A stretch of DNA of 64,000 bases from NCBI GenBank assembly GCA_035610835.1, contig CM069447.1, forward strand, positions 41,033,437-41,097,436. The letters run 5' to 3'. Position 1 is the first letter of the stretch. Each line of letters starts with the position of its first letter. The DNA is from Ophiura sarsii. Its lineage: Eukaryota; Echinodermata; Ophiuroidea; Amphilepidida; Ophiuridae. The position numbers were made by a program, and so were the translations under genes. Below are positions 44,110 to 55,279 of the stretch, piece by piece. Below the pieces are notes generated by a model. That model searched no databases, was not told the origin of the DNA, and saw only the letters and a list, made by a program, of their open reading frames with translations.

Positions 44110-45185
44110 CAAATATATATATCAAATATATCAAATAGGGAATATATACATGCATATCATCCCTGCAGCTATGATTCGCATCTATGGTTTGGCATGCAAT
44201 AGCAAGTGTCCAAATTATAGGTATAATATCATTAATATGCACCTATCATAAAATTAAATGTTTAATAGAAAGGGTCAACTCCTAAATATCAAGCCTGGGA
44301 TCCTAATTAATAAAGTCCTATTGCAATCTCTAACTAAAGTGCCACTGTTTCAATAACGTTCTGTTGTAATCAAGTAAGTATACACTGCAAAAGGTTGCTT
44401 AAAATACGTTGCTAAAAGTACTTTTATCATCCGTTGGTTGACGTGTTGATTAAAGTAAAGTAACAATTGATGTGTACTGTGTTAAATAGTTTTTTTGAAC
44501 AATTTTGCACCAATAAATGTAATATTCTTCTCGTAAATGTTTGTATTACTTGTTGATTGTGTGAAAAATCAATTGTATTAGTTATCCCCTGCATGTTCAC
44601 ACAATACGGAAAAATACCTATGGTTTGGCATGTCATATCACATGGTATTTAAATACTCGCGGAAAATTAAACTTCAAACAATACTATACTAGAGCAAGGT
44701 GCTGAATTCTCTTCCCTTCCTTACCTACGTAAAATTCAACCCTTTAACCATGTTAACAGGCTTTGCGCCGTCACCTCTCTCCATAAAATCATCGCGAAAA
44801 TCATGTCTGGTTATGTTAAATGCAGATCATTTATTTTTCGGCGTGTGGTAGACCTTTCTGCGGTCTATTTAGGCCTCAGAATGTAACAGAAATCGACTCG
44901 GTTGCGTTTAAATTATCCGCCATTTTATTTGTTTATTATTTACGTGTCATATTTTAAGCAACTCTTCCACAGACCTGCACAGACTAGCACAGACGCAAAT
45001 CAATCGCTTTACACGTAATATCTTTATCGATCATACCGCGCCATCTGGTGACGCGGTTAATCGACGATATGGAATATATCGTGTGGTTTGACTTTCTAGT
45101 TTACACGATATGGATCAGATTTCATACGTGTTAACCAATGAAATTGCAGTATGTTCATTTACTAAACGATAAGGATATACCCTGG
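44110..45185. other. No supported feature
   Basis: AT-rich sequence with no recognisable exon, RNA gene or repeat beyond short ATATAT stretches. Confidence 0.4.
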
Positions 45186-45189
45186 CTAC

Positions 45190-46400
45190 AGTTATGTCAG
45201 GTCTTCAATGTAATGTTATGTATTTGGCAACGTCGGTATTCATATCAGACCTTCAATGCAAATGTAGGCATTTGGCATAACGATATTCTTGCCATGCCTT
45301 CATTCCTTCAATGTTAAGTTAGGCATTTAGTAATAACGCTATCTATATCAGGCCTTCAAGGTAAAGTTTGACATTTTGTAATAACGCTATCTATACCAAG
45401 TCTTCAATGTAAAGCTAGGCATTTGGTAATAACGCTATTCGTATCAGGTCTTCAATGTAAGTTTCAACGATATAAGGCCTTCTATGTAAAGTTAGGCGTT
45501 TGGTAATACACATCACTATCCATATCAGGCCTTTAATGCACATTTAGGCATTTGGTAATAACGCTATCTATATCAAGTCTTCAATGTAAAGTTAGGCTTT
45601 TGGTAATAACGCTATTCGTATCAGGTCTTCAATGTTAGTTAGGCATTTGGTAATAACGCTATTCATTTCAAGCATTCAATGTAAAGTTTGACATTAATTT
45701 GGTAACAACGGTATTCTACGATATAAGGCCTTCTATGTAAAGTTAGGCGTTTGGTAACAAACATCACTATCCATATCAGGCCTTCAATGCAAATTTAGGC
45801 ATTTAGCAATAATGCTATTCTTGCCATGCCTTCAATGTAAAGTTAGGCATTTGGTAGTAACGCTATCTATATCAGGCCTTCATTGTAAAGTTTGACATTT
45901 TGTAATAGCGCTATCTATATGAGGTCTTCAATGTAAAGCTAGGCATTTGGTAATAACGCTATTCATATCAAACATTCAGTGTAAAGTTAGGCATTTGGTA
46001 ACAACGGTATATCAGGCCTTCTATGTAAAGTTAGGCGTTTGGTAACAAACATCACTATCCTTATCAGGCCTTTAATGTATCGTTACGCATTTGGTAACAA
46101 CGCTATTCATATCAGGCCTTCAATGTACAAATTAGGCATATGGTAACAACGGTATTCATATCAGGCCTTCAATGTAAAGTTTGGCGTTTGGTAACAACGC
46201 TATCCTTATCAGACTTCAATGCAAATTTAGGCATTTGGTAATAACGCTATCCATAGCAGGCCTTCAAAGTGAAATTAGGCATTGGTAACAACGCTATCCA
46301 TATCATACCTTCAAAGTGAAGTTAGGCATTTGGTAACAACGCTATCCATATCGGACCTTCGATGTAAACGTTGGCATTTAGTAACACATTTAGTAGCATT
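45190..46400. repeat. 48-bp satellite array
   Basis: About 25 imperfect copies of a unit of about 48 bp: ATCAGGCCTTCAATGTAAAG, TTAGGCATTTGGTAATAACG, CTATCTAT. Some units are indel variants of about 36-60 bp. The array resumes at 46752-46830 after the SINE-like insertion. Not CRISPR-like: there are no unique spacers. Confidence 0.9.
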
Positions 46401-46412
46401 TAGTAAGTAGCT

Positions 46413-46750
46413 AATGTGTAGCTGAGGGCCGTGGCTTAATGGCTGTGACGTGGGGCTTGAGAACGGAGGGTCCCCGGATCGAATCCCGGCAGGTTCCCGG
46501 AGATTTAGTTGGTGTTTTTTCCTCGAAAATTGTGATCCCGGTCAAAAATCCTAAACCGGGGTTAGGGTTATGGTAAGCGCGGTATACTGCGCGAATGTGT
46601 AGCTGAGGGCCGTGGCTTAGTGGCTGTGACGTGGGGCTTGAGAACGGAGGGTCCCCGGATCGAATCCCGGCAGGTTCCCGGAGATTTAGTTGGTGTTTTT
46701 TCCTCGAAAATTGTGATCCCGGTCAAAAACCCTAAACCTGGGATAGGGTT
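46413..46750 (+). mobile_element. Two tandem tRNA-derived SINE-like units
   Basis: Two nearly identical units start at 46413 and 46594 (period 181 bp). Each begins TGTAGCTGAGGGCCGTGGC and carries an A-box match (GTGGCTTAATGG) and a B-box match (GGATCGAATCC) at tRNA-like spacing. A non-tRNA body follows, with GTGTTTTTTCCTCGAAAATT and an AAACC..GGGTTAGGG end. No perfect acceptor pairing. They interrupt the 48-bp satellite, so they are younger than it. Confidence 0.65.
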
Positions 46751-46751
46751 A

Positions 46752-46830
46752 TTACAAAGTTAGGCATTTGGTAAGAACGCTATCTATAACAGGACTTCAA
46801 TGTAACGTTAGGCATTTATTAACAACGCTT
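46752..46830. repeat. Resumption of 48-bp satellite
   Basis: AAAGTTAGGCATTTGGTAAG and AACGTTAGGCATTTATTAAC continue the array beyond the SINE-like pair. Confidence 0.75.
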
Positions 46831-46894
46831 CTAACATGTCCAAAGATATGGTTACATCGAGTCACACTCACAGACCAAAGTCCATCAAATAAGA

Positions 46895-48060
46895 TATTCG
46901 CGTCATAGGCATAACGGTCATGTGAAAAGCGATTGTCGGCTCAAGGACAGCCAATGCTTCAACTGCGGTGCCGTGGGACACTTCACGCATATGTGTAAAT
47001 GCGGCGACAATTCAGAATCAAACCTGCCTCCGGGGAAATCGCGCGGTTCATGAAAATGTAGACGACACAGTTGGTGATCTCAATGACCTACATGTCGGAT
47101 TGTTAGAAAATTCGGTACACGCTGTAGCCTTGATCAGGCTTTCTAAAATTTGTATCGGGTTGTAGTAGTCCGGGCTATATACCAAACTCCTTGTGCATAC
47201 TGATATTAATAAATAATAACAAGTCCTACAAGCTTATTTATTTAGTGCGATAAACTTAGCATCCAAACTGCCGCCCCCTTCACTGGCCCACCAATTGCTC
47301 ACTGAACACGCCAACTGTGCAGTGATCGCCATTGAGATACCATCACGGGAGAACGAAGTTCGACTGAGGCCGCTTGCACAGCTCTCAGCTCGTAAATCCT
47401 ATGTCACTTGTCTTAGCACCCTATAATCAGCTTATTAGAGAAGGGTGGGATTTCCGTGTTATGGTGTTAGCAACGTTAGATATGGTTACGGACAATTATA
47501 TGAGACTGCGTTATTTTAAATGATTTTAGAAGCCTGGTCAAGGCTATACACGCTGTGGCTTTAGACGCCATATGGGTTAGTCCCAAAAATAGAAGGAACG
47601 GTCCTGAAAATGGAAGTTGACACCGGTGCAGCTGTAAGCATAATACCATTTTCGCAGTATACATAACAGTTTCAACATCCAACGTTACAACAAACACAGA
47701 CCAAGTTACGTACATACGGAAATCATGTTCTCGTTCCGGAGGAGACATACTCGGTGAACGTTGAGTACAATGGACAACGAGTCAGCACACAACTATATGT
47801 GGTGAAGATCGATGGTCCTGCACTGTTTGGTAGAGACTGGATGCCTAGAATCCAGCTTGGTTGGAAGGAAATTAAGGCAGTTCACACGGATCTGCCTACG
47901 TCTACACATAAATCACAGTTAAATGAACTGTTGAATGAATTCCAAAAGGGTGTTTGCCGATGATTTGGGAAGCTGAAGTGCATGAAAGCGAAGTTGAATG
48001 TCCGCGATGAAAAATTCAGACCTGCATGTCAAGTCTTTTCCCTATTCCGCGCGAAGATGG
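46895..48060 (+). pseudogene. Ty3/gypsy gag-protease fragment
   Basis: A plus-strand zinc knuckle CFNCGAVGHFTHMC (46955-46996, CX2CX4HX4C) follows a decayed one whose first cysteines are lost (YSRHRHNGHVKSDC). Later KMEVDTGAAVSII has the retropepsin DTGA (47619-47630), and VVKIDGPALFGRDWMPRI is the matching protease C-terminal motif. LKCMKAKLNVRDEKF then resembles the start of the RT linker in K02A2.6-like gypsy elements. Stops and frameshifts interrupt it, and it is cut off by LINE sequence at about 48056. No LTR was found for this fragment. Confidence 0.75.
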
Positions 48061-49670
48061 TGGAGAATTATTAACACCCTGTCTGGTAGAGCCCGCTCTG
48101 AGATCACAGTGATCGTCCATCTAAACATCGCCCACATTACAGCAAGGGACAAGGCAGAAGCTTTTTGTCAGCCATTTGCGGAAAATGTAGTCTTCAAGGT
48201 TCTAAAGACCAGGCCTCAAAAGTCCATCCTTCAACATCCAAATACTTTGATAAAATAGTTTTCAAGCCAAAGGATGTTCGAAAACTATTACAGCATCTCA
48301 ATCCATATAAAGCCACTGGATCAGACCTGATTCCAACCAAGGTTCTCAAAGAATGTTGCGCTGAACTTGCCAGGCCACTCTGCAGGCTTTTTGACCTATT
48401 CTTCACTCATAGTGTGTTTCCTAACGTATGGAAAACAGCCACTGACACCCCCAATTCACAAGAGAGGTTCCAAGGCTGACCCATCGAAGTATCGTCCTAT
48501 CTCACTGCTAAGCAATATCAGCAAGATCATGGATGCTGTCGTGCAGAAACAACTTCAACGCTTTTTTCTCACCAGCAAACTGATCTCTAGCAGACAGCTT
48601 GGATATAGAGCAGGCCATAGCACAGCCGATCATCTCAACATCTCCTGTCACAGAAATATAACAGCTCTCTAGACCAACGTGACGAGGTCTGTGTCATTGC
48701 CCTAGACAGAAAAGGAGCTTTCGACAAAGTATGGCACAAAGGACTCTGCTAAAATAAAAACTGATGGCAAAGGGTGTTACCGGAAGACTGCTTTTATGGA
48801 TACACAACTACTTATCCGATATATCAATCAATGTCGTCAAGTCAGGTCAAGCATCCAATACTGCTCCCATAAATGCTTCTGTTCCACAAGGATCTATCCT
48901 TGGTCCACTACTGTTTTTTGTCTTCATTTATGACCTTGTAGATGTTTGTGATAATGAGCTCTATCTATACGCTGACGACTCAACACTCTTCGCACCCATT
49001 AGGTCATCAACTGATGCCAACGCAGTAGCTGCCAGGCACGACAGAGATTTTGGCAACATGAACGCATGGCCTAAAAAATGGAAAGTGACAATTGAAAGAC
49101 CATGGTAATCTACAAGAAGACAACCCCATCCAGACTTGATATCTACTTTGGAGACTGCAAACTTCCTTCTGGAGAAGAACTTGATATCCTGGGTGTTACC
49201 ATTGACAGCAAGCTGACTTGGTCAAAACACATCTCGACTCTCACAACTAAAGCTGGTCGGAAGCTTGGCGCTCTTCGCAAGGTTGCGAATACATTGAAGG
49301 TTGAAGGCAGATCCACTATTTACAAATCACAAGTCCACAGCATAATGGAGTATACCTCACTAAGTTGGGCAAGTGCTTCCCTTACTATCCTAAGCTAGCT
49401 TGATAACATCCAAAAGAAGACACTCAAAATATGTCACAGCTCAACATCGCCAGCCTGCTTCACAGGCGACAGGTCGCAAGCAGCTACTGTCTTGTACAAA
49501 ATGTTCACCAACCACTGCCGAAGAGATTTGGCAGCGTTGCTTCCGACACCATATGTTCAACGTCGTGCTACCCGTTCGAGTGTATCAATGCCAATGCACA
49601 TGCTCTTTCACTGCCGACTGGCAGAACTTGCTACTTAGACAGAAGCTTCCTTTCTCTTGTGGAAACAGGG
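48056..49670 (+). pseudogene. Jockey/CR1-type LINE reverse transcriptase, decayed
   Basis: The plus strand encodes, in shifting frames: WWRIINTLSGRARSEI; LNPYKATGSDLIPTKVLKEC; SKYRPISLLSNISKIMDAV; QLGYRAGHSTADHL; GAFDKVWHKGL; VPQGSILGPLLFFVFIYDL; YLYADDSTLF (YADD at 48968-48979); DILGVTIDSKLTWSKHIS; and ALSLPTGRTCYLDRSFL. This is the full finger-palm-thumb order of a non-LTR RT. At least four frameshifts or stops make it inactive. It has no endonuclease, no 3' tail, and ends next to the LTR at 49685. Confidence 0.85.
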
Positions 49671-49684
49671 GCGTAGCAAGGTAT

Positions 49685-50174
49685 TGTAACGGGATCGGGA
49701 CGGCCTCAGTCACCAACTACCAGGTAGGTTGGTAGCGTGCACTGGAAGTTGGCAATGTAACACCAGGGCTCGTTGTATAAGTGTAATTATACGTTTGCGA
49801 GGCGAAATACAGACTGACGACGAATTTACTTTCAACACAATTTATTTACAGCTACATTTATCTCCATCATTCACATCGACAATACATCACGTTCCCATTC
49901 ACATCACCCATGATTGTTCTGCCCTGATTTTAGTGCTGTAGCAATTAACTTGAATTTTACACCCAACTTGACTCCCTGATTGATCCTCCCTGACTGATCT
50001 TCCCTCTTTGATGGTGTAATCAGAAGATACAGGAAAAACGGGACCTGTCAATCAAGTACAGCTTTGTTTCAATATAATTAACGGTATCGTCGTATAGCGC
50101 CCTCACTCATTCAGCAACCGGTCAAAGGGTATCGTATTGCACCCGGTGTCGGACGTATTCTCGATCCCATCACA
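49685..50174 (-). repeat. Long terminal repeat of gypsy element
   Basis: 490 bp bounded by TGTAACGGGATCG and CGATCCCATCACA, an imperfect 13-base terminal inverted repeat with TG...CA ends. Immediately beyond 50174 is CAGCCCCCTCCTCAG, the complement of a polypurine tract, placed correctly for a 3' LTR of the minus-strand integrase ORF. No second LTR is in the window. Confidence 0.75.
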
Positions 50175-50265
50175 CAGCCCCCTCCTCAGTGTGAGCCGTC
50201 CCCGGCACACAAACTCACGGACTCCAACTGCCAAATCTGACTACCAATCCTTCACACTGTACGAA

Positions 50266-51894
50266 CTACACGTCATATCTCGCTGGGATTTTCCTTGTCC
50301 TCTTAGGGTTACGGCGTACACGATCATCCACTCCACTGTCGGTATCGTCATCTTGGTCTTGCTGAGTTTCTTTCCCTTTCGTTGGTTGAGCAACCTCGTC
50401 ATACTGATCTCCATCTCTATCCTCCAACTGTACATCTCTACTACCAGTATCCTCCTCTACAACTTCTTCAGCAACATTTAAACTAACGCCAACTTCCTTC
50501 TCTACCACTACCTCGTACTTCCATCCTTTCAGCTCTGGACCTTCATACAACTTTAACCTATCCACATGAATAACTTTGGGCTTGCTCCTAGCAGTCTTCT
50601 GAATCCTACATGTCACGTCCGACAAGTCAGTCACGATTAGGTATGGGCCTTCCCACGGAAGCATCAATTTCTTCGATAAGTTCGGTCTTCTCTGCATATT
50701 ATGTAACCACACGAACTTCCCCTGCTTAAATACCGACTTGCTTGCCGAACGGTCGTAGTTACGCTTCTGTCGTCGCTGACTCAATTCAAGTGCATGCCTT
50801 GCACGCCCATGTATGTCACGTATCTTGTCTCGCAGCTCATCTGCATACTCAGTATTACATTCCTGCTCATACGGCACTGCTCCAAAAACTAAATCCACTG
50901 GCATGATCGTCTCGCGTCCCAACATCATTGCGTTCGGAGTCTGACCTGTCGACGCTTGCACACTACTTCGGTACGCCATTCCCACATATGGTAGATATTC
51001 ATCCCAGTCCTTCTGATGTTGATGGGGTTGTATCATTAGAGAGACTGCATTCACTATTGTACGATTATATCGCTCCACGAGGCCATCTGACTTCGGATTA
51101 TATGGAGTGGTTCTGGTCTTATTAATACCCAATATCTTACACATCTCGCGAAAAACATGAGACTCAAAATGTCGGCCTTGATCGCTGTGTAATTCTACCG
51201 GCACACCAAATCTGCATACAAACTCTGCAACTAACTTTTCAGCCACTGTTTCTGCCTGCTGATCCTTAATTGGATACGTCTCCATCCACTTTGTAAAATA
51301 GTCGCCGACGACCAGAACATACACATTCCCCTCATGTGTTTCGGTCATCGGACCTAAGACATCGATTGCAATTCGTTCCATAGGCGCTCCAACCCTGTAT
51401 TGTTGAAGTGGGGCACGTCGTTTCTTCGGCGGGTTCTTCTTCCTGGCACACGACACACACTTACGAACATAAGTCGCCACATCTGCACTCATTCCAACCC
51501 AGTAGAATCTTTCACGGACTTTCGGCAGGGTCTTCTCACGTCCTAAGTGGGCAGCTGTCTTCGACGCATGTAACTGGTCTAATACTCTTTCACGAAGTTC
51601 TCTCGGTAGTACCGTCAGCCATTTCACAACTTTTCCATCGTCACTCTCCCAACGTTTTACTAGAACACCTTCTTTCACGGATAACAAGTCCCACTGGCTC
51701 CAGTAACATTTCAACGCACTCGACTTGCTTGACACTTCTTTCCAAGGTGGTCTTTCCCCTCCAGCTTCCTTCCAACCTAAGATGGGTGAAATAGTCTCAT
51801 CTGCTAACTGTCCAGCCCTTATCATGTCAAAGGTGATCTCTGGGGCACTACCGATATTACGAACATGAATTGCATCACACTCACAATTATCCAT
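50266..51894 (-). CDS. Ty3/gypsy integrase (truncated pol)
   Basis: 542 residues, intact. The HHCC zinc-binding domain has H109, H116, C146 and C149; the catalytic core has D178 (IAIDVLGPM), D238 (HSDQGRHF) and E274 (GLVERYNR), with the usual 35-residue D-E gap. A basic C-terminal region (WEGPYLIVTDLSDVTCRIQ, VIHVDRLKLY) and a charged tail ending RRNPKRTRKIPARYDV follow, as in gypsy pol C-termini. Integrase inserts element cDNA into the host genome in the nucleus. The listed ATG is probably not the real start, because the frame runs open upstream as pol; this is the surviving 3' part of a polyprotein. An intact frame suggests a fairly recent insertion. Confidence 0.88.
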   Translation of the reverse strand: MDNCECDAIHVRNIGSAPEITFDMIRAGQLADETISPILGWKEAGGERPPWKEVSSKSSALKCYWSQWDLLSVKEGVLVKRWESDDGKVVKWLTVLPRELRERVLDQLHASKTAAHLGREKTLPKVRERFYWVGMSADVATYVRKCVSCARKKNPPKKRRAPLQQYRVGAPMERIAIDVLGPMTETHEGNVYVLVVGDYFTKWMETYPIKDQQAETVAEKLVAEFVCRFGVPVELHSDQGRHFESHVFREMCKILGINKTRTTPYNPKSDGLVERYNRTIVNAVSLMIQPHQHQKDWDEYLPYVGMAYRSSVQASTGQTPNAMMLGRETIMPVDLVFGAVPYEQECNTEYADELRDKIRDIHGRARHALELSQRRQKRNYDRSASKSVFKQGKFVWLHNMQRRPNLSKKLMLPWEGPYLIVTDLSDVTCRIQKTARSKPKVIHVDRLKLYEGPELKGWKYEVVVEKEVGVSLNVAEEVVEEDTGSRDVQLEDRDGDQYDEVAQPTKGKETQQDQDDDTDSGVDDRVRRNPKRTRKIPARYDV

Positions 51895-51999
51895 CCATGT
51901 AGAATCGAGCGTTGGTTCAAAACCAATTGATGCACTATCGTCTACTTCTTCCTCAGTCTGCGAACTTTGTTGTGTCTTAGACCACCCTCTTTATGGAAC

Positions 52000-52650
52000 A
52001 TGCCTCGCATAGAAGAGAAAAAACATGCAAGGATGTATGTGTCCTGGTATTTAAGGTGAAATAATAAGCACTGATTTAGGACGTGTCTGAAAAATCAGAG
52101 CATTATATCCCACACGAATGGCCTAATAGCAGATAACGCAGTTCCAATTGACATAGCCCATCGTCAGATATGTGGTGGCAAGAAAAATATATACAAATCC
52201 ATCAAAATAAATGACCAATTACCACTAAAACGTCCTAATTCACACTTATGACGAAATGAGCCCAAAAAGCACCCAAAATCACTAAAAAGTACCCAAAAGT
52301 AGCCCAAAAATCCCCCAAAATGACTATTATTATTATTTTTAGAGATTTACCTATCACATATTCCTAATTATACCATAAGAGGTGGTGTGCAAATGTTTTC
52401 CATGCCAAGTACTCCCATTTTATCAATTTCAATACCATCTAAAAGTCAAAACAAGATGGCCGCCAAAAGTAGCCCAAAAAGCGCCCAAGACACCACCTAA
52501 AAAATTCCCACCCAGAATTTTTGAAATCTACACAAAATGTTGATCAAAATATGAAATTTGTTGAGATTGTTTATAAAATGCCCGAAGGGACGAAAAATTG
52601 AACATAAGCCTATGTACTATGAGATGTTTTATGTTACACGAATGTGTGCT
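52000..52650. other. No gene; A/C-rich low complexity
   Basis: 52255-52320 and 52450-52500 contain serial CCCAAAA motifs. No exon or RNA recognised. Confidence 0.4.
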
Positions 52651-52662
52651 GTGCTGTATCTA

Positions 52663-52753
52663 GTCTGCTGAGATAGTCTGCCAGGATATAATTGCAACTT
52701 CAAGCATCCCGGTTAGCTTATATATATATATATTGCAGACTATCTCAGCAGAC
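52663..52753. repeat. 19-bp perfect inverted repeat, hairpin
   Basis: GTCTGCTGAGATAGTCTGC (52663-52681) and GCAGACTATCTCAGCAGAC (52735-52753) enclose 53 bases including a TATATATATATAT tract. Likely a small MITE; sequences outside (GTGTGCTGT against ACAGCACACC) extend the symmetry. Confidence 0.8.
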
Positions 52754-52759
52754 AAGGTA

Positions 52760-53460
52760 AATAAACAGCACACCACAACATACAACCATGAACATAAATC
52801 ATCTCGGCCGGACGCCCTGAATGATTCATCTTTCATGCAGTATATTTTACAAACCACAAGAAAAATTATAATAATCAGTTACAATACCTTAAAATACGAT
52901 GTAAATAATGTGACTTCTGCCTGCTAGCCGCCGACTAACAATGGCGGTCGCCGCGAGGAAAGAAATGCGAATCCTGCACGACATCGCAGGAAACCCCGCA
53001 ACCCGTGGTTGTATTGCAAACTTGTATCGTTTATTGCATTTCAATTCGTAATGCTAGTCATGAAATTGTTAATGCAATTAATACATCGGCACTTCTTGTC
53101 TAACTGGTGATGTTAATTTGTCAAGTAAGCAATGGTAGGGTTGTCAAATTAATCAAATTAGCTTTGCATTGTTTTTAATTTGTATCGCAATTCCAATGAT
53201 TCGTATCATATCTTGTTTGATTCGTAGGCCAATCCTGTTGGTGAATTATGACAAAGTTAAATCAACTAATCAATCAATTAATTAAATAATCAATTTGATA
53301 AATAAATTATTTGACACAATGTGTTTTCATATCTAATTGAATAATGGTTTGAAAATAGTTATTTAATGCAGATACAAAACAAATGGCTCTAGATATATAA
53401 AACCGAAATCAATTAAATATTAGAATCGCTCAACTGTAACGAACTACTCCCGCCCCTTGA
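52760..53460. other. No supported feature
   Basis: AT-rich interval with no recognised gene or repeat. Confidence 0.4.
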
Positions 53461-53464
53461 CATT

Positions 53465-53760
53465 AATAGTTATTGCTTTTTGATACCTTTTACTCTGTTT
53501 AAAATATTATATTTGTTTGAAATCTTTCTCTCTGTTTGAAATCTTTCTCTGTCATGTCTGTTTGAAATCTTTCCCTCTTTGCAAACATTTTCTTTATTTG
53601 AAACCTTTCTCTATGTTACGTTTTGGACCTAAATAGCCGCCCATAAAAGGCCATTAATCCGTATCTACCCAGCTGTTTTAAAGGATTTACTGAGATAATA
53701 ACTAATTAAAATGGCCAATCCCGTGGATTTTTAACAGCTAATATAGTACATTATAATCCT
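53465..53760. repeat. Dispersed repeat R4, copy 2
   Basis: Counterpart of 28620-28910: TTATTGCTTTTTGATACC, repeated TTGAAATCTTTCTCTCTGTT, GGACCTAAATAGCC and ATTTACTGAGATAATAACTA, then AATTAAAATGGCC. Confidence 0.65.
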
Positions 53761-53931
53761 CGCAGCGGGGTTATGTCTTTCAGATCATAAATCCTTTGCA
53801 AATCAGATATTAGGGAGTGTTCGCAATTATTACTTCAATTGGAGGGTTTTTGAAAAGTTCGAATTTTTTTCTTTTATCGACACCAAAACTGTTCGACTTT
53901 TTTCTTGATCTTTCTTTATGGGTCAAATTGT

Positions 53932-53955
53932 CCCCCCCCCCCCCCCCCCCCCCCT
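53932..53955. repeat. poly-C tract
   Basis: A run of about 20 or more cytosines with one interruption. Confidence 0.9.
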
Positions 53956-54177
53956 CCCACCCCCTTATGTCCGAGTACCCGGAAAATAGCGGGACACTTG
54001 GCGGGATCCCCGGACAATAGCAGGGTACTCGGTGGGAGCTCACATACGAAATGATTTTACTACGCGGGGGAATACAAAACATTCTGACCCTCCTCCCACC
54101 CACCCCATATTTTATAACCCACCACCCACCAAGGTACTAATGAACACTCCCTTAATCCCGCCCGCTCGGTTAATATA

Positions 54178-54730
54178 CAGTCATCAAAAAAGTAACTATA
54201 CAGGTAATAAATGTACTTTTAACTCTAAAAATATATATCCTACCTAAAAATATTAAATCATAAAGTTGTTGAGAAATTTATCTTCTTTAATATGAAATAT
54301 TGCACGCTAGGATCGGTTGAATATTTAAGAAGCGACAATCCAAAATGTAAGGTAAAGTCATAATTACAAATTTCAGAATGACAGGTAGCGTGTGTGTGGC
54401 GTATTGATCCATCGGAACAATGCGGTCGACTGTCCAACCATAGACGGTAAAAATCAACCTGCGCATGCATCCCCCAATTGCACTACCGGTAATCGATAAG
54501 GTATCCGTAGATTGGTCCGCGTGTAGAAAATATGAATGTGAAAATAAAAATCGGACTTCTCCTTACATTTTTGAGTGCCACTTCCTCAATAATCACCTGA
54601 TCCTAGCGTGCAATATCTCATATTAAAGAAGGCAAACTTCTCAACAACTTTTTAATTTAATATCTTTAGGTAGGAAATATATTTTAAGAGTTAGAAGCCC
54701 ATTTATTACCTGTTACTTTTTTGATGACTG
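54178..54730. mobile_element. Tc1/mariner-like MITE in repeat R2
   Basis: Ends CAGTCATCAAAAAAGTAAC and GTTACTTTTTTGATGACTG are perfect inverted repeats flanked by TA on both sides. The arms extend inward (AGGTAATAAATG against CATTTATTACCT; TTGAGAAATTTATCTTCTTT-like against its complement). The R2 copy at 13920-13980 lacks this segment, giving the empty site. No transposase. Confidence 0.82.
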
Positions 54731-54739
54731 TACTATTAC

Positions 54740-55230
54740 AGCACTTCCATAATTAAAGCGAGTCATATGGTTTCTCCCGTTGCTAGCGCGAATCGTTGCT
54801 AAGTCAACGTTGACAAAGTCGCTGGCCTGAGGGGACAGCAACAAAGAAAATTGTTCAAACTCCACAGATACAGCTCTGACGGAAAAACACTTCACAATTT
54901 ATAGTACAGTGACCGGTACAAAAAAAAAAAAATTTATCTGTCAATGGGTTTGGTGAGCGCCTGAAAAATACAGTACGACGGCACAGGCGCTGATTTTCTC
55001 TCTGTGTGAAAATGATCTGGACTCAAATAAATGAATCAATTTAAAAATTATAGCCTTTATCGAAACAGTTGTATTTCGGAAATATGATTGAATGGTTTAT
55101 GTTCAGAAGATTAGGTGGAAGGTATATCGATGGTATCATTTGGGAGAAATGTTCTTGCTTCAGACACTTTTATATCACTCTTGAGTACAGTGTAATCGTG
55201 TGCAGAGGTGATTGCATCACAAAGTTATTA
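54740..55230 (+). repeat. Dispersed repeat R2, copy 3
   Basis: GCTAGCGCGAATCGTTGCT, AACGTTGACAAAGTCGCTGG, CCTGAGGGGACAGCAA, GGCACAGGCGCTGATTTTCT and ATCTGGACTCAAATAAATGA, then the TTTCGGAAATATGATTGAAT and TATATCGATGGTATCATTTG block also seen at 31010-31100. Confidence 0.65.
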
Positions 55231-55279
55231 TTCCTCATCGTTAGAGTAAGAACACGGATTCATACTTAATTGAATGGCA

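Larger units (their letters stand above)
49685..51990 (-). mobile_element. Ty3/gypsy element, 5'-truncated
   Basis: Minus-strand element consisting of integrase, polypurine tract and one LTR. Protease, RT, RNase H and the 5' LTR are absent. The reading frame is open upstream of the integrase ATG to a TAA at about 51991, which marks the truncation or a frameshift. It faces the plus-strand LINE remnant end-to-end. Confidence 0.8.

Noticed and set aside
45190..46400. Regularly spaced repeats suggesting a CRISPR-like array
   Set aside because: The whole unit repeats with no unique spacers, in a eukaryotic context; it is a satellite.
50928..51794. Plus-strand ORFs opposite the integrase
   Set aside because: Antisense shadows of the intact minus-strand integrase frame.
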